Made by a program: the position numbers and the translations under genes. Positions 1-5,450 of a DNA stretch of 21,081 nucleotides are shown one piece after another. Under the pieces are notes generated by a model that saw only the letters and a program-made list of their open reading frames with translations, did no database searches and was not told where the DNA came from. Location of the stretch: assembly GCA_017508895.1 (NCBI GenBank), contig JAFWRA010000051.1:1-21081 (forward strand), given 5' to 3'. The stretch comes from Bacteroidales bacterium. Lineage in GTDB: Bacteria; Bacteroidota; Bacteroidia; Bacteroidales; F082. Every line of letters starts with the position of its first letter. Position 1 is the stretch's first letter.

Positions 1-120
1 GCCTCGAACAAGCAGATTACATCCTCATCGGAAGAAATCGTTATTGATCTCATACTCAAAGGCATGGCTCCCAAGGGCAAGGCCGCTGACCGGAATCAGG
101 AATTCGTTCTTCTTTTCCAT
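1..120 (-). pseudogene. 5' end of a probable YceD/DUF177 protein, apparently frameshifted; runs off the window
   Basis: Read leftwards from the ATG at 120-118, the first 29 codons include IPVSGLALGSHAFEYEIN, which resembles the N-terminus of Bacteroidetes YceD/DUF177 proteins (a family usually encoded just before ribosomal protein L32). After the residues NDFFR the frame meets TGA at 27-25. A neighbouring frame stays open to the edge and reads DEDVICLFEA, so a small indel (real or an assembly error near the contig end) would explain the break. A TAnnTTTG promoter element lies about 20 bases upstream, which favours this strand. The plus strand also has an open frame over 1-129, so the assignment is tentative. 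Confidence 0.45.
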
Positions 121-140
121 TCTGCCTAAAAATCGGGCTG

Positions 141-148
141 CAAAAGTA
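141..148 (-). promoter_or_regulatory. Bacteroidetes -7 promoter element for the DUF177-like gene
   Basis: The minus strand reads TACTTTTG, a match to TAnnTTTG, about 20 bases before the ATG at 120. No clear -33 element is visible at the usual spacing. Confidence 0.5.
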
Positions 149-200
149 CGGAATTAATTTGAATGTGGAACATTTGAAGTGGATTTTTCGCAAAAATCAG

Positions 201-208
201 TATTTTTG
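201..208 (+). promoter_or_regulatory. Bacteroidetes -7 promoter element for the DUF4298/methyltransferase pair
   Basis: TATTTTTG matches TAnnTTTG and ends about 20 bases before the ATG at 229. With the minus-strand element at 141-148 it makes this a compact divergent promoter region. Confidence 0.55.
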
Positions 209-228
209 CCTCACTAAAACCGCTGACT

Positions 229-513
229 ATGACACGCATCGAACGCATCACAAACATGGAATCCCTCTTCGACAAGAGCGAGGAGGTCGTCAAACGACTG
301 GAAGCCGCCCTCAAGGACTTCTCAGAAATTGAACACGACATTGCTAAGTTGGAGGCTTATTACAACTCACCGCAGTGGCGCAAGGACTTCGAAGCCGACG
401 AGGCCGGCAAACTGCCCCAAGACCTCAAGCGCGGCGTCTTGAGCGAGGACGGCATCTATGACTTGCTGTCTGATTATCAATGCTTGAAGGACCAGATTAG
501 GACTGTCGAATAG
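229..513 (+). CDS. DUF4298 domain protein
   Basis: A 94-residue soluble protein, all of which matches my memory of the DUF4298 family, whose function is unknown. The N-terminal half (about 5-50) is acidic and helical, probably coiled coil. The family signature follows: a YY...SPQWRKDFEADE segment (around 45-60) and then GKLPQDLKRGVLSEDGIYDLL (around 61-81). A promoter element sits just upstream. The stop is 10 bases before the next gene, a membrane methyltransferase-like protein, so the two are probably co-transcribed. A second in-frame ATG at 256 (codon 10) is possible, but the first fits the promoter distance and the family length. Confidence 0.85.
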   Translation: MTRIERITNMESLFDKSEEVVKRLEAALKDFSEIEHDIAKLEAYYNSPQWRKDFEADEAGKLPQDLKRGVLSEDGIYDLLSDYQCLKDQIRTVE

Positions 514-523
514 CACTTATCAC

Positions 524-1009
524 ATGCACAAACTCAGAGAAATAGCTGGTTACGCCCTCGGTGGCTTGATGTTCGTCCAGCTCATCCCAACACTGATGTG
601 GCTGGCCTCAGGTCGGTCTGACTTTTTTGCCATCCCTGTTTGGAGGATGGTTTTGGCCATTGTGCTCGCCGTGCTCGGGCTGTCGCTCAGCGTGTGGAGC
701 ATCGTCTACATGCGGCGCAAAGGCGATGGCAACCCCATGGATGCCTTCGGTCACGAGGTGGCACCCCGCACGAAGCACCTGATGACGGAAGGTCCCTACC
801 GACTGAGCCGCAATCCCATGCTGACGGGAAGCTTCGTCTATTACGCCGGGGTCTGCGTCTGGCTGTGGACTTGGCAGGCGTTGGCGGTATTTGTGGCGTT
901 CATCGTCATCATGCTCCTCCAAGTGCGCAGCGAGGAGAAGCGGCTTCGCAAGGACTTCGGTGAGGAATATGAGGCATATTGCCACCGCACGGGGCGGTTT
1001 TGGCCGTAG
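524..1009 (+). CDS. Isoprenylcysteine/phospholipid methyltransferase-like membrane protein
   Basis: A 161-residue integral membrane protein with about four hydrophobic segments. The C-terminal half carries the ICMT/PEMT-type motif: GPYRLSRNPMLTGSF (about 90-104), a hydrophobic stretch, then EEKRLRKDFGEEYEAYCHRT (about 138-157). In this superfamily these regions bind S-adenosylmethionine and the lipid-like substrate at the membrane surface. Bacterial members are mostly uncharacterised, so the substrate is unknown. It lies 10 bases after the DUF4298 gene in a likely two-gene operon. A second, longer protein with the same motif lies at 8188-8859. Confidence 0.8.
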   Translation: MHKLREIAGYALGGLMFVQLIPTLMWLASGRSDFFAIPVWRMVLAIVLAVLGLSLSVWSIVYMRRKGDGNPMDAFGHEVAPRTKHLMTEGPYRLSRNPMLTGSFVYYAGVCVWLWTWQALAVFVAFIVIMLLQVRSEEKRLRKDFGEEYEAYCHRTGRFWP

Positions 1010-1011
1010 CA

Positions 1012-1086
1012 GCAGCCATGTCATGCCAGCGTAGGGTCGTGGGCAGCATGGAAATCAATGATTCGACGTAGTCAATCTATGGCTGC
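1012..1086. other. 8-bp inverted repeat between convergent genes
   Basis: GCAGCCAT (1012-1019) and ATGGCTGC (1079-1086) are perfect complements separated by 59 bases, between the stops of two convergent genes. It could help terminate transcription from either side, but there is no T-run and the loop is long. Confidence 0.2.
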
Positions 1087-1115
1087 AGATAAATGCATTC
1101 AATTCTTTTCCTAAG

Positions 1116-1553
1116 CTACAACGCCCCAATAATAAAGTTCCAAACGAGGAAACGGAGGAACTTGCCGACGAGGAGCAAGAGCATGGTTCCCACGGGCTTG
1201 GTTTTGAAAAAGCCGAGGGCGAGGGTGAAAACGTCGCCGATGAAGGGCACCCAGGCGAGCAGGGCGAGCCAGATGCCGTAGCGGTCGACTTTCTTTTTTT
1301 GACGCTCCATGGCCTCAGGGCTCACCTTGAACCACCGCTCAATCCATTCCCAACGTCCGATGCGCCCGATCCAATAGGTGGTGACGCTTCCGAGCCAGTT
1401 GCCCAAGGTGCCGACGACGAGGCAGCCGACAGGGTTGTGCGTGGCCATAAGCACAGCCACATACAGCGCGTCGGAACTAAACGGCACGATGGTGGCCGCC
1501 AGGAAGGTGCCCAAAAACAGGCCCAAGAGACCGAGACTTTCAAGCCAGGACAT
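1116..1553 (-). CDS. YqaA-family membrane protein (DedA/SNARE-associated superfamily)
   Basis: A 145-residue membrane protein. It has an N-terminal hydrophobic segment, the PFSSDALYVA motif (about 24-33), a GTLGNWLGSVTTYWIGR segment (about 48-64) typical of YqaA, an amphipathic middle with SPEAMERQKKKVDRYG, and the WVPFIGDVFTLALGFF hairpin segment (about 101-116). DedA-superfamily proteins are membrane transporters or lipid scramblases; the role of YqaA members is not established. It converges on the methyltransferase-like gene and uses a TAG stop. The start at 1553 is supported by a TAATTTTG promoter element about 18 bases upstream. Confidence 0.82.
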   Translation of the reverse strand: MSWLESLGLLGLFLGTFLAATIVPFSSDALYVAVLMATHNPVGCLVVGTLGNWLGSVTTYWIGRIGRWEWIERWFKVSPEAMERQKKKVDRYGIWLALLAWVPFIGDVFTLALGFFKTKPVGTMLLLLVGKFLRFLVWNFIIGAL

Positions 1554-1570
1554 TGGAGCGGAATTTTTGG

Positions 1571-1578
1571 CAAAATTA
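1571..1578 (-). promoter_or_regulatory. -7 promoter element for the YqaA-family gene
   Basis: The minus strand reads TAATTTTG, matching TAnnTTTG, with the ATG of the YqaA-family gene about 18 bases downstream. Confidence 0.5.
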
Positions 1579-1710
1579 TGGAAAAATCCTGTTTTGATTC
1601 CAATTGTCTCAAGATGAGGCAGATGAACTGGTCACGAATTGTGACCGGTTGCGAAACTTGAAGCATTCCGTACCCTCCCCCAGGTGACATCAGTCCTGCC
1701 CCTTGCCGTC

Positions 1711-1731
1711 ATAGCGGGCTTGACCCGCTAT
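1711..1731. repeat. REP-like palindrome
   Basis: ATAGCGGG, a short loop CTTGA, and CCCGCTAT form an 8-bp perfect hairpin. Sequences of the form GCGGGCTTGACCCGC are common dispersed intergenic palindromes in bacterial genomes. It lies between the YqaA promoter region and a decayed gene end. Confidence 0.5.
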
Positions 1732-1759
1732 CTCCTAAACGGAAAAGGGATTCAGTTAG

Positions 1760-1891
1760 TTCCATTTTGGAACATACTGCATTGACGACACGGTGTATTA
1801 TATCGGCGCCTCGCTGAAGGACTTGGGCAAGAAATGGTTTGCTTTTAGCAGGATGGAGATCGGGACTGAGGCGTTGTGGAGGAAAATGTGA
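1760..1891 (+). pseudogene. C-terminal remnant of an ORF6N-type protein
   Basis: From a TAG at 1757-1759 to the TGA at 1889-1891 one frame reads FHFGTYCIDDTVYYIGASL, then KDLGKKWFAFSRM and a short tail. The IDD.VY.IGASLKDLGKKWFAF pattern is, to my memory, the conserved C-terminal end of ORF6N/KilA-N-type proteins common in Bacteroidetes. There is no start codon and no recognisable upstream part, so this is the decayed 3' end of a gene. A RhuM-family protein, a related type of phage-associated protein, is intact on the other side of the restriction system. The family assignment is from memory and moderately sure; that it is a remnant is clearer. Confidence 0.55.
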
Positions 1892-1924
1892 GGAGTTTCC
1901 TCGCTCCTATTCCATTCTTTTTAC

Positions 1925-1932
1925 TACCTTTG
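1925..1932 (+). promoter_or_regulatory. -7 promoter element of the structured RNA candidate
   Basis: TACCTTTG matches TAnnTTTG. It is followed by GC and then a region with no convincing protein start but strong RNA-like structure, so transcription would begin near 1937-1940. Confidence 0.5.
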
Positions 1933-1937
1933 CAGCG

Positions 1938-2224
1938 TTGCAGCATCGGAAATGCCGCGACACTTCATATTTAAGGCGTTACTGACGCTTTGTTTTTGGC
2001 TATTTGAATGTTGGAAACTCAAATTACCTCACAAAGACAAGGATAAAGTAAACGCCACGGGTGTGTATATACATTCCCGAGGTGTGCAGAGGGCAACGCC
2101 CTCATGCACACTTTTCGGGCGCTATATACTACGAACGTGGATGTTTGCAGCTTGTTCTTGTGGTAAGGGTCTCCAACAACCTAAATAGCAGAACTTGCGT
2201 AAGACGAGCATCCACGCCTTTTTT
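1938..2224 (+). ncRNA. Candidate ~285-nt structured non-coding RNA
   Basis: I do not recognise this RNA, but it looks like a complete transcription unit: a -7 element just upstream, three structured domains and a T-run end. Domain 1 (1975-2056): GGCGTT pairs with AACGCC (2051-2056), ACT (1981-1983) with AGT (2047-2049), CTTTGT (1988-1993) with ACAAAG (2031-2036), and TTTGA (2003-2007) with TCAAA (2019-2023). Domain 2 (2065-2129) is a rod: GTATATA/TATATAC, CCCGA/TCGGG, GTGTGCA/TGCACAC and GAGGGC/GCCCTC. Domain 3: CGTGGATG (2136-2143) pairs with CATCCACG (2209-2216), with an inner GTTCT/AGAAC helix, followed by T6 (2219-2224) as in an intrinsic terminator. AAGGCGT (1973-1979) can alternatively pair with ACGCCTT (2214-2220), so the domains may switch or close as one structure. 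It lies upstream of, and on the same strand as, the HpaII-type restriction genes. No reverse transcriptase, Cas9, IscB or TnpB gene is visible nearby. Confidence 0.6.
2136..2224 (+). terminator. Terminator-like helix and T-run at the 3' end of the RNA candidate
   Basis: An 8-bp perfect helix, CGTGGATG with CATCCACG, closes a 65-base structured loop and is followed within two bases by six T residues. This is an intrinsic-terminator layout with an unusually large loop. Confidence 0.45.
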
Positions 2225-2467
2225 ATGCAGTTGAACAGTTATAGACCCTCCGTCTTCGGGTGCTCGGCGGAAAAAAGAACAAAAGGACAATAGAGAGCAA
2301 CTGACAGACACTAATACCGAGATTCATTTTGCCTCTGTAGGCACAGAACTGGAAATCTACACTAAGCAGAAGCAGAAAAAGGAAATGACCTCGCACGAAA
2401 TAATAGCGCGGGGGATTCGTTATGCTTTTTCTGCAGCGTTTCCAGTCGCTTGTGCCTAAGGCATAAC
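2225..2467 (+). other. Unassigned leader region upstream of the restriction system
   Basis: No gene could be supported. One plus-strand frame is open from 2235 to the TAA at 2457-2459 and includes the segment EIHFASVGTELEIYT, but it has no early start codon and matches nothing I recognise; its only ATG would give a short peptide starting MTSHEIIARG. The 3' part can fold: GTTATGC (2419-2425) complements GCATAAC (2461-2467), and TGCCTAAGGCA (2453-2463) is a self-complementary alternative. It may be a relic gene fragment or an untranslated leader of the methyltransferase gene. Confidence 0.3.
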
Positions 2468-2503
2468 AGCCCTTGCGCTTTTTTGAAAATGCAGGGGCTT
2501 TTA
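2468..2503 (+). terminator. Terminator/attenuator-like hairpin before the methyltransferase
   Basis: AGCCCTTGC (2468-2476) pairs with GCAGGGGCT (2491-2499), nine pairs including one G-U, followed by a T-rich run. It ends 17 bases before the ATG of the methyltransferase. It either terminates an upstream transcript or attenuates the restriction operon. It directly abuts the GTTATGC/GCATAAC stem. Confidence 0.45.
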
Positions 2504-2520
2504 TTGTCTCGTTTGAGGCA

Positions 2521-3840
2521 ATGGCAAAGAAAAAACACAGTTTAATTGATTTCCCCGAAGAAGTTGACAAAAAAACTGGTTTGAAAATCTACGGAGAAAC
2601 TTCTTATGAGAATCAAATAGCGGTACTTAGCCATTATTTGCACAACTCAGGTGGAAAGCTTTCTAAAAAAAGAAAAGAAGAAATCATCGAAGCAATTCGA
2701 GATTTCCTGAACAGAAAGAAACTTCGTCAAACAGACATAGGAGAACTGACAAACGAAAACTTGTGGCAAGCTGCTGAGACACCTGATCAGTATAGTTTTT
2801 TCAAAGAGTTTTTCGACATACCTTTTCCTGGCCCTAAAAACCCTCTTTTTACATTCATCGATCTTTTTGCGGGTATTGGTGGGTTCAGAATAGCCATGCA
2901 AAATTTAGGAGGAAAATGCGTGTATTCTTCGGAGTTTGATGCCAAAGCACAAGAATCTTATCTTGCCAATTATGGAGAAATGCCGTTTGGTGATATTACC
3001 AAACCATCAACTAAACAATATATTCCTAAAAGGTTTGACGTTTTATGTGCTGGCTTTCCTTGCCAGGCTTTTTCGTTAGCAGGAAAACGATTGGGGTTTA
3101 AAGATGAAACAAGAGGAACCTTGTTTTTTGAAATTGAAGACATTCTCAGGAAGCACCAGCCTAAAGCCATCTTTTTAGAAAACGTGAAAGGTCTTGCTAT
3201 TCATGACAAAGGAAGAACTTTAAAGACCATTTTAGAACACTTGGATGATGCTGGATATGATGTCGTACCACCACAAATTTTGAATGCTATGGATTACGGA
3301 GTTCCTCAACATAGAGAACGCATCTATATCATTGGTTTTAGAAAGAACCTTCATGTCGATATTAGCGGGTTTAAGTATCCTGAGCCAACAAGTACAGGCA
3401 ACAACAGGCCCAAATTCCGTGATGTAATGGAAAAGCAGGTCCCGTCTGTAAAATATTATTTATCTGATGTTTATGTAGAAACTCTTAGAAGACATCGGTC
3501 TCGCCACGAAGCTGCTGGTCATGGATTTGGATATGAAATAATTGATATTGAAGGTGTTGCCAATGCCATTGTAGTGGGAGGAATGGGCAGAGAAAGGAAT
3601 CTTGTCATTGACAAAAGATTAACAGACTTTACTCCAGTAACCAACATTAAAGGAGAAGTTAATCGGGATGGAATTCGCAGAATGACACCGAGAGAATGGG
3701 CAAGACTTCAAGGATTTCCTGACACTTTCAAAATCGTAGTAGCAGATGCTTCTGCATATAAGCAATTCGGCAACTCTGTTGCAGTCCCAGCTATCCAGGC
3801 GACAGCCGAACAAGAATTAAGGTTTATCGGCCTAATATAA
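2521..3840 (+). CDS. HpaII-type DNA (cytosine-5) methyltransferase
   Basis: A 439-residue C5-cytosine methyltransferase that follows M.HpaII closely in my memory of that enzyme, so it probably methylates the inner C of CCGG and protects DNA from the endonuclease that follows. Motifs in order: I, FIDLFAGIGGFRIAM (from about 112); IV, GFPCQAF with the catalytic Cys at about 181; VI, ENV at about 220; VIII, QHRERIY at about 263-269; X, QFGNSVAVPA at about 415-424. The segment GGMGRERNLVID before motif IX is typical of the HpaII group. About 105 residues precede motif I, including a basic helical stretch that may act in specificity or regulation. A TTG start at 2473 is possible but would put translation through the hairpin at 2468-2503, so the ATG at 2521 is preferred. 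The gene is AT-rich compared with most of the window, consistent with transfer. Confidence 0.93.
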   Translation: MAKKKHSLIDFPEEVDKKTGLKIYGETSYENQIAVLSHYLHNSGGKLSKKRKEEIIEAIRDFLNRKKLRQTDIGELTNENLWQAAETPDQYSFFKEFFDIPFPGPKNPLFTFIDLFAGIGGFRIAMQNLGGKCVYSSEFDAKAQESYLANYGEMPFGDITKPSTKQYIPKRFDVLCAGFPCQAFSLAGKRLGFKDETRGTLFFEIEDILRKHQPKAIFLENVKGLAIHDKGRTLKTILEHLDDAGYDVVPPQILNAMDYGVPQHRERIYIIGFRKNLHVDISGFKYPEPTSTGNNRPKFRDVMEKQVPSVKYYLSDVYVETLRRHRSRHEAAGHGFGYEIIDIEGVANAIVVGGMGRERNLVIDKRLTDFTPVTNIKGEVNRDGIRRMTPREWARLQGFPDTFKIVVADASAYKQFGNSVAVPAIQATAEQELRFIGLI

Positions 3841-3850
3841 AAAAGCAATA

Positions 3851-4933
3851 ATGGCAATAACGGGAAATAAAGGAGAATGGAGCGAAATATACACATTGTT
3901 TCGCTTACTTGGTGAAGGCAAGGTTCATGCAGGAGATGCTAGCTTAAACAAGCTTGACTTGTATTATCCTATCGTAAACATCATTCGCGAAGAAAGCAAA
4001 CGGTACGAATATAAACCTGATAAAAGTCACAACATCGTTATTATTGATGAAGAAGGATATGTGTTTGCAAGGATTTCCATGGATAGATTCATGGAAGAGT
4101 CAAAAACGTTATTGGCAGCCATTAAAGAGACTAACAAACGTGCCTTTGAAATACCAACTGCTGAGCATTTCATGGGACAAATTGGTTGCACAAAACTGAA
4201 AGCGCCGTCTCACGACAAAGCTGACATTCACATTATCATTCATGATTTGCGCACTAACATGACGCCTGAATTAGGATTCAGCATTAAGTCACAACTTGGT
4301 AGCCCTTCTACTCTACTTAACCCTGGTATGCCAACCAACATCACATATCAAATCGTTGGTCACCCATTATCAGATGCTGAAATAAGCGAAATAAATGCGA
4401 TTGAAAACCATCTACCAAGAATGCAAGGTTTGGTCGACAAAGGATGTGAACTGAAATACCACGACATTGAACATCAGACATTCAAAAACAACCTCCTTTT
4501 CCTCGATACATGTATGCCTGAGTTTATCGCCGATTGTCTTGCTTACGCCAATAAGCCAAATTCTTCCTCCTATATAAAAGACATAGTTACCTCTATTTCA
4601 CTAATTAATCCGTTTGGCTATTCTGGCAATAATATTCAAGAATTTTATGAACATAAAATGAAGGTTTTATTACTTGATACAGCCTTAGGAATGACACCAG
4701 CAAAAGAATGGTTGGGACGTTATGATGCCAATGGAGGTTATTTGGTTGTCAGAAAAGATGGTGAAATCGTTTGTTATCATTTTTATAATCGAAATGATGT
4801 TGAAGACTATCTTTACAACAACACACGTTTTGACAACCCAAGCAGAGAACGATATCATTTTGGAACTCTTTATCGAAATCAAGACAATAAAGTATATATG
4901 AGGCTAAATCTACAGATTAGGTTCACAAAATGA
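3851..4933 (+). CDS. HpaII-type type II restriction endonuclease
   Basis: A 360-residue protein that starts 10 bases after the methyltransferase stop and so is translated from the same operon. Its N-terminus contains GNKGEWSEIYTLFRLLGEGK, and its length matches the RE_HpaII family (R.HpaII is about 358 residues as I recall). The predicted activity is double-strand cleavage at unmethylated CCGG. Features such as LGFSIKSQLGSPSTLLNPG (about 141-159), with E140 and K146 near the core, could belong to the nuclease centre; that is inference. Like its partner it is AT-rich. No controller (C) protein gene is visible, so delayed expression of the nuclease would have to come from gene order or the upstream leader. 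Confidence 0.9.
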   Translation: MAITGNKGEWSEIYTLFRLLGEGKVHAGDASLNKLDLYYPIVNIIREESKRYEYKPDKSHNIVIIDEEGYVFARISMDRFMEESKTLLAAIKETNKRAFEIPTAEHFMGQIGCTKLKAPSHDKADIHIIIHDLRTNMTPELGFSIKSQLGSPSTLLNPGMPTNITYQIVGHPLSDAEISEINAIENHLPRMQGLVDKGCELKYHDIEHQTFKNNLLFLDTCMPEFIADCLAYANKPNSSSYIKDIVTSISLINPFGYSGNNIQEFYEHKMKVLLLDTALGMTPAKEWLGRYDANGGYLVVRKDGEIVCYHFYNRNDVEDYLYNNTRFDNPSRERYHFGTLYRNQDNKVYMRLNLQIRFTK

Positions 4934-4982
4934 GTTTTTAAATTTCAGTTCTAATTCCGTAGCCTTTTTTGTGTATTTTGTG

Positions 4983-5047
4983 TATCTTCGCACAAAAAAC
5001 ATGTCCTATCACCCCCCTCCAAGTCATCCCAGCCATCAATTCTTCCT
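4983..5047 (+). pseudogene. Partial relic copy of the yqaE/pmp3 promoter and 5' end
   Basis: A TATCTTCG promoter-like element at 4983-4990 is followed by ATGTCCT at 5001 and then CCTCCAAGTCATCC.AGCCAT, nearly the same as the start of the intact gene at 5250. Relative to that gene the relic carries about eight extra bases after ATGTCCT, which shifts the frame, and the similarity fades after about 5047. The frame carrying the LQVI residues continues open to a TAA near 5142 but no longer resembles Pmp3. This is a decayed tandem duplicate of a tiny membrane-protein gene. Confidence 0.55.
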
Positions 5048-5128
5048 CTCAAAACGCTCATGACAACACCTACGCTGAAGCGGCAAAAACCAGCCTTGAA
5101 ACAGATAAGGGTACACTTCATAAAGTTA

Positions 5129-5184
5129 AGACCCATATCTAAACTTTTTGAAGGGTGGGTCTTGCGAGGTTAAGATATGGGTCT
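5129..5184. repeat. 12-bp perfect inverted repeat
   Basis: AGACCCATATCT (5129-5140) and AGATATGGGTCT (5173-5184) are perfect complements with a 32-base loop, and both copies are preceded by GTTA or TTA. It lies between the pmp3 relic and the intact gene. It could be a terminator stem, a recombination site or the ends of a very small element; there is no T-run. Confidence 0.5.
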
Positions 5185-5224
5185 CACGGAGTTTTACAGT
5201 ACCTTGTTTTCGGCATTATTTTTG

Positions 5225-5232
5225 TACTTTTG
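5225..5232 (+). promoter_or_regulatory. -7 promoter element for yqaE/pmp3
   Basis: TACTTTTG matches TAnnTTTG 18 bases before the ATG at 5250. A TTG at 5204-5206 lies 18 bases upstream of it and could be the -33 element. This element rules out starts further upstream. Confidence 0.55.
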
Positions 5233-5249
5233 CAAAACAAAAAACAACC

Positions 5250-5405
5250 ATGTCCTGCCTCCAAGTCATCCTAGCCATTATCTTCCCGCCGCTGGCGGTA
5301 ATCGACCGCGGCTGCGGCTCGATGCTCATCGTGTTTCTGCTCACACTTTGCGGCTGGGTGCCAGGCGTCATCGCCGCGCTGATTATCTTGAACAAGAATA
5401 ATTGA
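5250..5405 (+). CDS. YqaE/Pmp3-family small membrane protein
   Basis: A 51-residue protein with two transmembrane segments: VILAIIFPPLAVI (about 6-18), then a loop with the unusual sequence DRGCGS, then LIVFLLTLCGWVPGVIAALI (about 26-45). The FPP and GWVPGVIAA patterns are the Pmp3/YqaE signature. Members are small hydrophobic proteins linked to membrane potential and salt or cold stress in yeast and plants; the bacterial role is not settled. The ATG at 5250 fits the family length and lies after the promoter; the frame extends upstream without similarity to the family. A relic of the same 5' end lies at 5001. Confidence 0.85.
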   Translation: MSCLQVILAIIFPPLAVIDRGCGSMLIVFLLTLCGWVPGVIAALIILNKNN

Positions 5406-5426
5406 CAGAGATTGGCGGATTTTTTG

Positions 5427-5434
5427 TATTTTTG
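5427..5434 (+). promoter_or_regulatory. -7 promoter element for the DinD/RhuM fusion gene
   Basis: TATTTTTG matches TAnnTTTG and ends 16 bases before the ATG at 5451; a TTG at 5402-5404 could be the -33 element. Confidence 0.5.
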
Positions 5435-5450
5435 TGGGAAATATCCAGCC

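Noticed and set aside
1..129. Plus-strand open frame at the left edge
   Set aside because: The minus strand has both a promoter element and a DUF177-like start, making the plus frame the likelier shadow.
1952..2188. Plus-strand open frame of 78 codons
   Set aside because: It lies within the structured RNA candidate, has no recognisable protein character and follows base-paired helices; kept as RNA.
1938..2224. Retron msr-msd or Cas9/IscB/TnpB guide RNA
   Set aside because: The terminal complementarity and rod hairpin recall a retron, but no reverse transcriptase, Cas9, IscB or TnpB gene is visible in the window and the T-run terminator makes a stand-alone RNA more likely.
2473..2520. TTG start extending the methyltransferase by 16 residues
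   Set aside because: It would place translation through a terminator-like hairpin, and the ATG at 2521 gives a natural N-terminus.
2223..2570. Minus-strand open frame of 115 codons
   Set aside because: Low-complexity Phe/Leu/Ser-rich translation running antisense into the methyltransferase; no domain signs.
5148..5249. Longer start for the YqaE/Pmp3 gene
   Set aside because: The extra residues lie upstream of the promoter element at 5225 and do not resemble the family.
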